25,426 bases of DNA from UBA4661 sp002405405 (GTDB lineage: Bacteria; Bacteroidota; Ignavibacteria; Kapaibacteriales; UBA4661). Made by a program: the position numbers and the translations under genes. Shown piece by piece: positions 1-8,188 of the stretch. The notes beneath the pieces were generated by a model that was not told the origin of the DNA, ran no database searches, and was given only the letters and a program-made list of their open reading frames with translations. Where the stretch lies: positions 1 through 25,426 of the forward strand of contig DAIUAL010000018.1 of assembly GCA_036847245.1 (NCBI GenBank), read 5' to 3'. The stretch's first letter is position 1. Every line of letters starts with the position of its first letter.

Positions 1-1164
1 TTTGCATGCGGGACCAAAAACGATCGTCAAAATGTCAATGTCATTTCCAAATAACATTCTTGCAAGCGGCGTAAGTCCTCTGTCAGGACGTGAATCATCG
101 CCTCTTGGTTTGAAACCTGTAACCCAAACAACAATTAACGGTTTGTTTTTCGTTTCAATTTTGTCTGCTAATGTTTTGATTTTATCCGCAGTATAAATTT
201 CTTTCAGAAGCGAAGCAAACTTTTTGATGTTGCCATTTGCAACAAGACAAATCGGAATTTCTTTTGCTCCTATCGAAAGCAAATTGAGTGCGTGCGTTTT
301 GGTTAAAAGCGTTTTGAATGTCTTTGTAACATTTACTTTGTCTGATGATTTTTTACGCCAAATTTGTTTGTTGGGGTGGTCTTTAATCCATTCGGCTTTT
401 TTCAGTCCAGAAGATATTTTCAAAAATTCTTCCCACTCCAAAGCTCGGAATGTATCAACTCGTTTTCTGTCGCCTGATAGAATTTTTACAAGTGTTGTCC
501 CTTTCCCAATCAGAACGCCCATTGCATTGTCTGTTTGGCTTTGCTCAATGAGCGATTTTAGCAAATTCAAACTTGCTTCCTTACCGAAAATATGCGTAAA
601 CTTTTTGCGTAGTTCGTCACTAATTGCAGGATGCGCTTCATAAATCGGAACACAAACCACATTCAACGATTTTGAAGAAGTGAGATAAGAAAACGGAACA
701 ATCGGATTTGGAAAGCGTGGTGCTTTTACTTTTCTGTCCCCGTCCAACTCAACGCCTCCGATTTCCGCAAAGTAGAAATACGGAACACCAATTTCTGCAC
801 AAGTAACGGCTCTGCCGTTACGTTGCCAAGCATTGTTCCCTGCGGGTAATGCGTTACAAAATTCAATAGCAAGTAAAAGTTCTTCCGTTTTCCCGTCTTT
901 GGAAACTTTGGTAATGTAAGCGTCTGTTGCTTCACGCAAAGGTGCACCGTATTTTGCGAGTTCGGTATTAAAATTTACGTTCCAACGGTCGTGTCCGCCA
1001 AGTAATTCAACTTCATAAATTTCTTTGTCTTTGGTCAGTATTGAGTAAGATGGAATAACTACGTTTTTAGTTTTCGCTACAACTTTTCCGTTGTAAGCAA
1101 GAGCAATCAGCGATAATGCTCTTTCACATTCAATGATGTTATCTCCGTGTATTCTAAGTTTCAT
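1..1164 (-). CDS. Large protein of unknown function, possible restriction-type nuclease; partial (3' end outside window)
   Basis: Reading leftward from ATG at 1164-1162, the frame stays open for 388 codons with no stop and continues past the left edge. The protein starts MKLRIHGDNI and has striking conserved-looking segments: AIEFCNALPAGNNAWQR at about residues 99-115, YFAEIGGVELDGDRK at about 131-145, and SRPDRGLTPLARMLFG near the end of the visible part. There is no signal peptide or membrane segment, so it is probably cytoplasmic. An Asp81...Glu101 pairing could belong to a PD-(D/E)XK-type core, which makes me suspect a restriction endonuclease, but this is a guess from general appearance. 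No methyltransferase lies on the visible side; a partner could lie beyond the left edge. No Shine-Dalgarno site precedes the ATG. The coding call is firm; the function is not. Confidence 0.8.
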   Translation of the reverse strand, partial: MKLRIHGDNIIECERALSLIALAYNGKVVAKTKNVVIPSYSILTKDKEIYEVELLGGHDRWNVNFNTELAKYGAPLREATDAYITKVSKDGKTEELLLAIEFCNALPAGNNAWQRNGRAVTCAEIGVPYFYFAEIGGVELDGDRKVKAPRFPNPIVPFSYLTSSKSLNVVCVPIYEAHPAISDELRKKFTHIFGKEASLNLLKSLIEQSQTDNAMGVLIGKGTTLVKILSGDRKRVDTFRALEWEEFLKISSGLKKAEWIKDHPNKQIWRKKSSDKVNVTKTFKTLLTKTHALNLLSIGAKEIPICLVANGNIKKFASLLKEIYTADKIKTLADKIETKNKPLIVVWVTGFKPRGDDSRPDRGLTPLARMLFGNDIDILTIVFGPACK

Positions 1165-1299
1165 CGATTTTTATCTAAACATAATGAGCCTCATCCATAC
1201 AAGTAAAATGGAGAGAAGAGGCAAAAAGTTACTCAAAGAAGATTGGACTTATAGTACACAAAGCAACGTGTAATATTCATACTGTGTTGTATCATAATA

Positions 1300-1962
1300 T
1301 CAATAGACAATTTCCCAGCTACCGGCTGTACCCTCATGAAGTTTCCAAAACTCATTGGCAATAGCTGTGGGAGTATGCTTTGGGCTTTTCGGATCGACAT
1401 AACCACAGACCGTTACCATACCCACACGGATAGGGGTGTCTTTCAATAAGATGGAAAATTGATGTGCTAAACTGCGGATGCCTGCTTTCCCCAAAGAAAG
1501 CGAAGCAAATCGCGGATCGGGAGTCAAAGCAAAGCCACCACCGGTGAAAAGAAGTGTTCCGCGCCGGAGAGTTTGCATATCAGGAAGCACTTGTAAGACA
1601 GCGGCTTGAGCATTACCCACACTAATGGCAATGTCTTGCATGAGGTCTTCGGCTTTTTCTGAAAAGAGATCGACCATTTTCATCGCGGCAGAATTGTAAT
1701 GCAAAACTTCAATGATGCCATGACGTTCTTTGGTGGTACGAAGCGCGGAGCGAATCGAGTCGGTACTGTAGGTATCGGCAACAATATAGTGCGCAACAAT
1801 ATCTTGACGGTGTAACTCTTCGCACAAAAATTCCAAACTTGCTTCTGTGCGGGAAATCAACACGATTGTGTAGCCGGCTCGACCGAATTTTTCTGCGGTT
1901 GCCAAGCTAATACCTTTGCCGGCACCGATGACGGCAAAAACAGGTTTATATGCTGTACTCAT
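1300..1962 (-). CDS. SDR-family (short-chain dehydrogenase-like) protein with altered active site
   Basis: A 220-residue Rossmann-fold protein. The N-terminus carries the nucleotide-binding glycine turn GAGKGIS at residues 13-19, followed by SRTE at 37-40 after strand 2 and a D63 typical of the adenine pocket. N90 (HYNSAA) matches the usual NNAG region. The catalytic Tyr-x-x-x-Lys is degenerate: Lys159 is present in LSLGKAG, but Leu155 stands where Tyr is expected, and the usual Ser before it is replaced by a TGGG run at 140-143. It may bind NAD(P)(H) without ordinary SDR chemistry, or use another proton donor. The substrate cannot be read from the sequence. It lies 161 bp downstream of the yeiH-like gene on the same strand; co-transcription is possible but unproven. 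Confidence 0.8.
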   Translation of the reverse strand: MSTAYKPVFAVIGAGKGISLATAEKFGRAGYTIVLISRTEASLEFLCEELHRQDIVAHYIVADTYSTDSIRSALRTTKERHGIIEVLHYNSAAMKMVDLFSEKAEDLMQDIAISVGNAQAAVLQVLPDMQTLRRGTLLFTGGGFALTPDPRFASLSLGKAGIRSLAHQFSILLKDTPIRVGMVTVCGYVDPKSPKHTPTAIANEFWKLHEGTAGSWEIVY

Positions 1963-2123
1963 AAAACTGTACGTAAGAAATGATGAAAAAGAAATACCGG
2001 ACGTTGATGAGAAAAGAGCGGAGAGTCAGCGAGAGAATGAATAGGCAATAATGCAACAAAATACATGTTTTTTGAGAAAGTTCTTTTGACTCATGCAAAT
2101 GACTTGTGGCAGAGAACTATGTC

Positions 2124-3164
2124 TTACCATCGTACAAAAATTAAACTTAGCATCGAAACTACACACCACAGTACTGTGCCGAAGACTAAAGGTTTGGCTC
2201 CCACTTGTCGCAAAGCTGAGCGAGAAACATTTGCGCCAACGCAAAAAAGAACAATATGTAAACCAATTTTTGAACCAAGTGTGATCGACGAGGCAACTAC
2301 TTGCATGGTTGCTTCAGGAATAATACCCCACATAGGAAGTGTAGTTCGCACACACGAAGCAAGAATAAACCCACCGATAAACCAAGGAATATCGATGCGA
2401 TAGTTTGGCGAAGAAATATCATTATGATCGCTCGAATCTTTACGCTGTTTCTGCCACGAAAGAAAAAGAGCCGTACACAAGGCAATCGGAAGAATCCACA
2501 GAGCACGGGCAAGTTTCATCGTAATGGCGATATTGAGAGCTTCTTTGCCATAGCGTTGCGCCGCACCTACCACCGAACTTGTATCATGAATCGCCAAAGC
2601 AGACCATGTACCAAATTGTTGTTGGGTCATATCAAGCAAACCACCGAAGAAAGGAAACAATACTAAGGCAAGTCCATTTAAAATAAAGACCACACCCAGA
2701 CCAATCGAAAACTCATCATCGTCGGCATGAATAATGGGAGCAAGTGCAGTCATCGCAGAAGCACCACAAATTGCTGTACCAACAGCAATTAGATAACCAA
2801 ACCGTGGTGACATCTTCAGAAGTCGCGCTAGAAAAATTCCTAAAAGAATAGTTCCACCAATAAAACCCATGGTTGTACCGATACCTGCAAAACTTACAGC
2901 AAGAATAACGCCGATATTTAACCCAAACCCTAATCCAATAACGCACCATTGCTGAAGTATTTTCGAGAGTGAATTTGTGAAATTGGCGAGAGGATTACCT
3001 ACCGAGAGTGCAAAAGCTAAACCACTGCACAAGGCGAGAGGCGGGCTACTCCATGGCGAGTAAGAAGATAGATATGCGGTAAGCAGCAGAGCAATCGCAA
3101 TGATGCGGTCGGATGGCGAAAGAGAGGAACGATTTTGAAAGAAAGAAAGCAAGGAAGAAAGCAT
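2124..3164 (-). CDS. YeiH/UPF0324-family membrane protein (putative sulfate exporter family)
   Basis: About 346 residues, almost all hydrophobic helices (around ten), ending in VLWCVVSMLSLIFVRW. The family signature is the central AVGTAICGASAMTALAP segment followed by an HADDDEFS loop; the AIHDTSSVVGAA segment is a second family landmark. Members are inner-membrane proteins annotated as putative sulfate exporters; transport has been inferred more than shown. I chose ATG at 3164 because it gives the usual family length. A longer frame opens with TTG at 3248 but adds 28 residues and lacks a ribosome-binding site. No LysR-type regulator, the common neighbour of yeiH in other bacteria, is present here. 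Confidence 0.85.
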   Translation of the reverse strand: MLSSLLSFFQNRSSLSPSDRIIAIALLLTAYLSSYSPWSSPPLALCSGLAFALSVGNPLANFTNSLSKILQQWCVIGLGFGLNIGVILAVSFAGIGTTMGFIGGTILLGIFLARLLKMSPRFGYLIAVGTAICGASAMTALAPIIHADDDEFSIGLGVVFILNGLALVLFPFFGGLLDMTQQQFGTWSALAIHDTSSVVGAAQRYGKEALNIAITMKLARALWILPIALCTALFLSWQKQRKDSSDHNDISSPNYRIDIPWFIGGFILASCVRTTLPMWGIIPEATMQVVASSITLGSKIGLHIVLFCVGANVSRSALRQVGAKPLVFGTVLWCVVSMLSLIFVRW

Positions 3165-3324
3165 AAAAAGGAAGAAGAAAAGAGCCGATGACCGTAAATT
3201 CGAGAAATCGCATAGGATAACCAAAAAGCAGTCGTAATTTGAGAACAACTTTTTTGTCGTTGCAAGAGAGTTTTATAGAAAACATTGTCCTACACATAAG
3301 AATTATCCACGAAAGGAAATATTA

Positions 3325-4320
3325 ATGAATGCTTTTTATGAACAGCTTGCACCACAAATTATGCCCAACCATTAGAAAGATCGATTTACCGACGATGGTT
3401 TTGGTATCACCATGCAAGATTTTACCCCAAACTACCAGGCGATACTTACCACGCTGTATCAACGCAAGAAATCAGTTTATGATTTGTGGTGGTTCAGTTG
3501 CTACTCACCCGACTTTACGCCCTTTTAGGATCATTTTTTTTATTTTGCGTGAAAAGAGCTACTTATTCTCGTTTAAAAATTTTGTGAGAGTACCCATGAG
3601 CAAAGACCTCCACCCGAATTGACGCGCAAAGTTGTGCTTGGTGTGCGAGGCGGAGCACTAACATCGATGGTGTTTACAGCAGAAACAATTAAACGCCGAC
3701 ATCTCATTTGAAATACGGAGCGGATGCAAAATTTTGTCCTTTTGGCGTACGATCATGCAAAAAAGATGCGCAATGCCGTAGTTAATATAGATATTCCAAC
3801 GCGCACAGCGGACGGACGATTCAATGTGCACTCGATTATGGATTACATCAACAAATGGCAGGGTGGAGAGTATGATAGCGATGAGCACTCCATCCGCGTT
3901 CATGTACAATCAAATTTTCAAGGGAATATCTCGATACGATGCTTGGAGGCATCAGCTATTGATAGAATTTTATACAATTATATCAATAAAGCAATTGGTT
4001 TTGCTGATTCGCAGAGTATTGTTCAGACGATATTTCTAGTGGGTGACCAAGAGCATCAATCTCTGCGCTGGGTGGTTGAAAATCGTATTTCTCATAATCA
4101 CCAGCAGTGGCTCAAAGAGAATGTTGGGGAAACCCTGCACAAACTTTTTGAAGGGGGTATTATCACGCGAGGAGGCAATGGTTTGGGATTATCGAATTGT
4201 GTGGATTTTGTTTCTTCAGGTTATGGCATTACTGCGAAAAGAGCATTAGATGAGGGATACATTGGAGCAAAAGTGATTGATGATACCTATTATGCATGGT
4301 TTCATTGGAATATCGTGTAA
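3325..4320 (+). pseudogene. Histidine-kinase-like protein, one frame interrupted by five stop codons
   Basis: A good start (AAAGGAA at 3313-3319, ATG at 3325) opens a frame of 331 sense-or-stop codons ending at 4320. All recognisable protein sequence lies in this one frame, but it holds TAG at 3373, TAG at 3526, TGA at 3550, TAA at 3574 and TGA at 3709. Between the stops the translation looks genuine, for example KDRFTDDGFGITMQDFTPNY and ELTRKVVLGVRGGALTSMV. The longest open part, ATG 3724 to 4320 (198 residues), has histidine-kinase ATPase features: an N-box-like ILYNYINKAIGF and a G2-like GGNGLGLSNCVDF. The G1 box (DxGxG) is not seen and no clear phosphoacceptor His box is found. It is either a decayed gene without indels or heavily mis-sequenced. 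If the last part is translated it could only be an ATPase-domain remnant. Confidence 0.7.
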
Positions 4321-4343
4321 ATTATTTATTCAATGGTGATAGT

Positions 4344-4634
4344 ATGCCCGAAGGGAAAGGGAATTCAAACTTTGTAACAAAGCACTATCCACAATTGCAG
4401 GAAAGCGATGTGCATCGCATTGTACAAATGGCATGGGAAGACCGTACAACATTCGATGCGATTTTTGAGCAATATGGTTTGCGGGAAAAAGAGGTAATTG
4501 AATTGATGCGACATGAGATGAAACGCTCAAGTTTTGAACATTGGCGCGAGCGCATGCGAGGGCGCGCTACAAAGCATAAGCAACATCGCTCAGTCGAGAT
4601 AACACGATTTAAGTCGCCAATGCAAAAACACTAA
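4344..4634 (+). CDS. DUF2805 / TIGR03643-family small protein
   Basis: A 96-residue basic protein with the family core intact: ESDVHRIVQMAWEDRTTFDAI, then YGLREKEVIELMRHEMKRSSF, then WRERMRGRATKHKQHR. The first half resembles a helix-turn-helix-like helical bundle, and the C-terminus is rich in Arg, Lys and His, so nucleic-acid binding is conceivable, but no function is established for the family. I take ATG 4344 (MPEGKGNS) as the start. An in-frame ATG at 4296 would overlap the end of the preceding frame, and its extra residues do not resemble the family. It ends 33 bp before argF' and may share its transcript. Confidence 0.8.
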   Translation: MPEGKGNSNFVTKHYPQLQESDVHRIVQMAWEDRTTFDAIFEQYGLREKEVIELMRHEMKRSSFEHWRERMRGRATKHKQHRSVEITRFKSPMQKH

Positions 4635-4667
4635 TGGATTTATCAGCAACAATACTCAACGCAATCA

Positions 4668-5660
4668 ATGAAACAGTTTTTTTCCGTACATGATATAACG
4701 GATTTGCGGAGCACAATCGACCAAGCATTGCGCCTTAAAGCACACCCCTATGCCCATGATACAATTGGCAAACATAAAACGCTCGGTTTGCTGTTTTTTA
4801 ACCCGAGTTTACGAACACGCCTAAGTTCGCAAAAGGCAGCACATAATCTTGGTATGGATTGCTTGGTAATCAATGCCGGTACGGAAAGCTGGAAAATGGA
4901 ATTTCGCGATGGTGCTGTCATGAATACCGACACGGTCGAGCATATCAAAGAAGGAGCGGCTGTGCTGGGTGAATACTGCGATATTATCGGTGTGCGAAGT
5001 TTTGCGGGCTTGACGGATAGAGATCAAGATGAGTGCGAAGAAGTACTGCATAGTGTACAACAGTACAGCGGTCGCCCAATCATCAGTTTGGAATCAGCGC
5101 TGCGCCATCCATTGCAATCCTTAGCTGATTGCATAACCATCGAAGAAATTCGTCAAAAAGAATCTGTTGACAAACCTAAGATTGTGCTGACATGGGCACC
5201 GCACCCCAAAGCACTACCGCAAGCAGTGCCAAATTCTTTTGCGGAATGGATGAATCGATCTGTTGAGGAATTAGGGTATGATTTTGTGATTACGCATCCG
5301 CCCGGTTATGAATTGTCAAAAGAATTTTCCGGTACAGCGCAGATTATCTACAACCAGCATGAAGCATTGGCAGATGCTGATGTTATTTATGTCAAAAATT
5401 GGTCAGCGTATGACCCGTATGGTGCAATACTGCCGGAGTACAATCCGCCACATGTTGAATGTCCTGCCGAGTGGACCATAACGCTCGATAAACTTACCCA
5501 AACGCGGAATGCTAAAGTATTGCACTGCTTGCCAACCCGTAGAAATGTCGAGATTGCCGATGATGTATTGGATAGCCCGCATGCGATGGTCATTCAAGAA
5601 GCAGGGAATCGTGTCTTTGCTATGCAAACTGTTTTGTCCACCATGCTTTCAGCAAGTTGA
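4668..5660 (+). CDS. argF': N-acyl-L-ornithine carbamoyltransferase (probably N-succinylornithine type)
   Basis: This 330-residue enzyme transfers a carbamoyl group from carbamoyl phosphate to an N-acylated ornithine in cytoplasmic arginine synthesis. Visible motifs are the carbamoyl-phosphate site FFNPSLRTRLSSQ (residues 43-55, the S-x-R-T-R equivalent), HPLQSLADC for phosphate and carbamoyl contacts, KNWSAYDPYG carrying the Lys that is carboxylated in characterised relatives, and HCLPTRRNVE near the C-terminus. WKMEFRDGAVMNTDTVEHI (75-93) is the mobile loop that reads the acyl group. It has Val90 where Xanthomonas N-acetylornithine enzymes have Glu and the Bacteroides fragilis N-succinylornithine enzyme has Pro, pointing to succinylornithine. 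argB follows after 4 bp, so the two are surely co-transcribed. The family is certain; the acyl specificity is inference. Confidence 0.93.
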   Translation: MKQFFSVHDITDLRSTIDQALRLKAHPYAHDTIGKHKTLGLLFFNPSLRTRLSSQKAAHNLGMDCLVINAGTESWKMEFRDGAVMNTDTVEHIKEGAAVLGEYCDIIGVRSFAGLTDRDQDECEEVLHSVQQYSGRPIISLESALRHPLQSLADCITIEEIRQKESVDKPKIVLTWAPHPKALPQAVPNSFAEWMNRSVEELGYDFVITHPPGYELSKEFSGTAQIIYNQHEALADADVIYVKNWSAYDPYGAILPEYNPPHVECPAEWTITLDKLTQTRNAKVLHCLPTRRNVEIADDVLDSPHAMVIQEAGNRVFAMQTVLSTMLSAS

Positions 5661-5664
5661 TACG

Positions 5665-6631
5665 ATGAAAAGGCGAGTTGTTATTATAAAAATCGGCGGC
5701 AATGTCGTAGATAATCCGCTCTTATTAGAGAGTGTTGCACGGAGAATAGCTCTTTTGTTGCATCCTTCACAAACTTCATTTGATGGTGTTGTACTCGTGC
5801 ATGGGGGGGGGGTGGTGCAACATATTTAAGCAAAAAAAATGGATTTGAATAAACANNNNNNNNNNCCCACCCCCCCCCCCCCCCCTACTCCCCCCACCCC
5901 CCCCACACCCCCCCACCCCCCTTCCAACTGATATAAGCAAAAAACTTGGAGTTGAATCAACAATGGTGCAAGGCAGACGCATTACTTCAGAGCAAATGCG
6001 AGATATTTGCGTTATGGTGTACCGTGGATTGGTCAATACAGCGGTGGTGAGAGCTGTACAACAGTATGTACCAAGCACAAAAATAGTGTTAGGATTATCG
6101 GGTATCGACGGCAAATGTATTCGCTCCACTAAACGTCCGCCGATAGAAATTGATGGTGAGAGAGTTGATTTTGGTTTTGTGGGAGATGTGCAGGCTGTGC
6201 GAGCAGAGTTTTTTCGAGATATTCTTGCAAATCACGGTCTTCCTGTTGTAGCTCCTCTGACAATTACAGACGAAGGAGTCGTGCTTAACACCAACGCAGA
6301 TACAATTGCACAGGAAATAGCCGTAGCACTATCTTCACTCTATGAGGTAGAATTGTGGTATTGTTTCGAGAAACGCGGTGTTTTGCAAGATGTGCAGGAC
6401 GAAAATTCAATCATTGCCACCATAACACCAAGTGACTATGCATCATTGAAAGCCAAAGGAATTATTGCTCAAGGTATGATTCCCAAGATCGAGAACTCCT
6501 TTCGTGCAATTGGTCGCGGAGTCCAGCGTGTACGGATATGTCATGCCAATGAAATTACTGCAACAGAGAATGCCCCATTCGGAACAATAATAACCGATAA
6601 ACTATCAGCCAACAATGAAACCGACAATTGA
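5665..6631 (+). CDS. argB: Acetylglutamate kinase (or N-succinylglutamate kinase), broken by an assembly gap
   Basis: An amino-acid kinase that phosphorylates N-acylglutamate, the second step of arginine synthesis. The left part (from ATG 5665) gives the P-loop-like KIGGNVVDN and VLVHGGG. The right part, in another frame from about 5933, gives KKLGVESTMVQGRR, GLSGIDGK, DFGFVGDV, NTNADTIAQEIAVAL and the C-terminal AQGMIPKIENSFRAI. These run in the right family order. Between them lie ten Ns, poly-G/C junk and a false TAA at 5827, so the break is a sequencing or assembly defect at a G-rich site encoding the HGGG loop, not a real mutation. Four bp separate it from argF', and if that enzyme uses succinylornithine this kinase should use N-succinylglutamate. 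The symbol argB is used for family membership. Confidence 0.88.
5806..5933. other. Assembly gap with low-quality flanks
   Basis: Ten Ns at 5856-5865 are preceded by a G run (5804-5812) and followed by about 60 bases of almost pure C. The bases on the left, GCAACATATTTAAGC followed by an A run and GGATTTGAATAAACA, are a degraded copy of those on the right, CCAACTGATATAAGC followed by an A run and CTTGGAGTTGAATCAACA. The same stretch was apparently represented twice, from low-quality read ends failing in a G/C homopolymer. The true locus is probably shorter than shown. Confidence 0.85.
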
Positions 6632-6739
6632 AATTTGGAATGTGAATTTATTTCCATAAATTCGCCCGCCTTATGTTGTTCACCCTATAACAACAATGCA
6701 CCAAAACCACATTTTTTCTTTTTTCTCGGAGAACCGCAT

Positions 6740-7189
6740 ATGCGTTCCTTTTCTTCTTTAGCAGCACGAATTTTTTGTGTTGTAGCTCTTATAGCAGTGG
6801 CTTGCATGAATACAGCCTTCATGCCAAACCCTAAAGCTTCTGCGCCGCGGATGATGTCGAAAACCATGACAGTTACCCCGCAATCTGACTTGGATTTTGT
6901 TCTGGTGAATGACACGGGATATCCCATCAAAAATGTCTATGTTGCACCACATTCAGCCGATGATTGGGGTACATCGATATACAATAAACGATTTGCATCC
7001 GGCGAATCAATTACGGTTAAATTTAGTCCAAAGAATACCATTAAAAACTACGACATAAAAGTAGAATGGTATGAAGAAGATGGCGGCGGATCAACAGTAT
7101 GGGAAAAAGGATATGATTTGACACAAATCGAAACGATCACCTTGCGGTACAACAAGCAAACAGGCGTTACCTCTGCAATTATTAAGTAA
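6740..7189 (+). CDS. Exported small protein of unknown function (beta-rich)
   Basis: A 149-residue protein starting at ATG 6740 with GGAG at 6728-6731 in good position. Residues 1 to about 27 form a signal peptide (RIFCVVALIAVACMNTAF); the Cys within AVAC could be a weak lipobox, so a lipoprotein is possible. The mature part is beta-rich: DFVLVNDTGYPIKNVYVAPH, then SADDWGTSIYNKR, then repeated strands such as SITVKFS and YDIKVEWYEEDGG. This resembles the small periplasmic domain found in many Gram-negative hypothetical proteins, with the G-Y-x-I-x-x-x-Y-V-x-P and S-x-D-D-W motifs, but I know no role for it. It sits 52 bp upstream of the propeller protein on the same strand; both are exported and may be expressed together. 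Confidence 0.75.
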   Translation: MRSFSSLAARIFCVVALIAVACMNTAFMPNPKASAPRMMSKTMTVTPQSDLDFVLVNDTGYPIKNVYVAPHSADDWGTSIYNKRFASGESITVKFSPKNTIKNYDIKVEWYEEDGGGSTVWEKGYDLTQIETITLRYNKQTGVTSAIIK

Positions 7190-7240
7190 TAACTCACTTT
7201 TTTATTGAAGAACTATAATTCTGTGATAAGGATCATACCC

Positions 7241-8068
7241 ATGAAAGCAATGATGTTGAGTAAGCGATTTGTGCAGATGAGTGTAGTAGTTGCCTTGTGC
7301 ACCGTCATGGTGCTCGTTGGTGGTGCCACACTTTCTGCTCAGGTTTGGGAAAAAGTTGGTAATGATGGCGATTGGGCAAATACCGTTGATGGTACATATC
7401 TCGATGGATATTTGTATAGCATCGAAAAAGACGGAACCCTCTTTCGTACGGACAAAGCCGGCAAATATGAGCAGGTTGGTGAGAAAGGACTCATGAAAGA
7501 TGTCAAGCTCATCTATGGTTTTGAAGGTATGCTCTATGCTGTAGAAAATGGTACATTGTATCGTGGTAATCCAAAATCAGGCAAATGGGAGCAAATTGGT
7601 AAACAAGGTGATTGGGCAAATACCACAGCTTTGACAGGACTCAATGGTTGGTTGTATTCACTGGAAGAAGACGGTAGCGTGTATCAGTGCAATAAAAATA
7701 CCGGCGCATATACTTTGCTTGGTGATAAAGGTTCATTCAAACATGCTGATGAATTTGAAGCAATGGATGGTTTCTTGTGGACGGTAGAACAAGGCACACT
7801 GTATAAAACGAATCCTAAAAATAGCCGTTGGGAGCGAGTTGGCAAAGACGGTGATTGGAGTAACACTGTATCGATAGCATGCTCAAAAGGTTTTCTGTGG
7901 AGTATAGAAGCTGATGGTTCGCTATACAAAACCGACAAAAATGGGAACTACGAACAGGTAAGCGGAAAAACAAACTTCAGCAAAGTTTCAGTGATGTTTG
8001 ATTTTGATGGTCAGTTGTGCGTTATTGAAAATGGTACTTTGTATCGGATGAAAGTTGCGGGGCGTTAA
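7241..8068 (+). CDS. Exported six-repeat protein, tectonin-like beta-propeller
   Basis: A 275-residue protein. I choose ATG 7241, preceded by AAGG at 7228-7231; a TTG at 7205 would only add 12 residues. After a signal peptide ending near TLSAQ the chain is wholly repetitive: six units of about 40 residues forming three two-unit pairs. Odd units read like WEKVGNDGDWANT...DGYLYSIEKDGTLF; even units read like YEQVGEKG...GMLYAVENGTLYR. Each unit has the W/Y-x-x-(V/I)-G opening and the L-x-x-(I/V)-E-x-G-(T/S)-L-Y strand seen in tectonin and lectin-type beta-propellers, so six blades closing one propeller is the natural model. Such propellers bind sugars or lipopolysaccharide in known families; binding here is inferred. 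Pairwise alternation suggests growth by duplication of a two-blade, roughly 240 bp block. Confidence 0.82.
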   Translation: MKAMMLSKRFVQMSVVVALCTVMVLVGGATLSAQVWEKVGNDGDWANTVDGTYLDGYLYSIEKDGTLFRTDKAGKYEQVGEKGLMKDVKLIYGFEGMLYAVENGTLYRGNPKSGKWEQIGKQGDWANTTALTGLNGWLYSLEEDGSVYQCNKNTGAYTLLGDKGSFKHADEFEAMDGFLWTVEQGTLYKTNPKNSRWERVGKDGDWSNTVSIACSKGFLWSIEADGSLYKTDKNGNYEQVSGKTNFSKVSVMFDFDGQLCVIENGTLYRMKVAGR

Positions 8069-8111
8069 GGTATCAGACGCGCGGGACAAAATCAATATAG
8101 AAAAGTAGAAG

Positions 8112-8143
8112 GCAGGGTATTGAAACAATATCCTGCTTTTTTT
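8112..8143 (+). terminator. Intrinsic terminator after the propeller gene
   Basis: GCAGGGTATTG pairs with CAATATCCTGC (one G-T wobble) across an AAA loop, followed by seven Ts. It lies 43 bp past the propeller stop and between convergent genes. The reverse strand lacks a good T run, so it serves mainly the + strand. Confidence 0.85.
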
Positions 8144-8188
8144 ATTCTTGGTATAATTTATACCCAATGATACTATCCTCCTTTTCGT

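Noticed and set aside
2065..2403. Plus-strand open frame of about 112 codons
   Set aside because: It lies antisense inside the YeiH-type gene, and its translation is basic and composition-driven without any family features.
3373..3711. Stop-codon recoding in the kinase-like frame
   Set aside because: All three stop codons occur within it, while neighbouring genes use the same codons as true stops, so reassignment is not credible. That all five could come from C-to-T change is true of any stop codon and is not evidence.
5866..5921. Poly-C tract as a contingency or phase-variable repeat
   Set aside because: It adjoins Ns, its flanks are duplicate noisy reads of one sequence, and ArgB homology has no room for it.
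6674..6695. TGTTGTT and AACAACA inverted repeat with 8-base spacer upstream of the exported protein
   Set aside because: The arms are short and of low complexity; chance is likely, and no T run or known operator matches.
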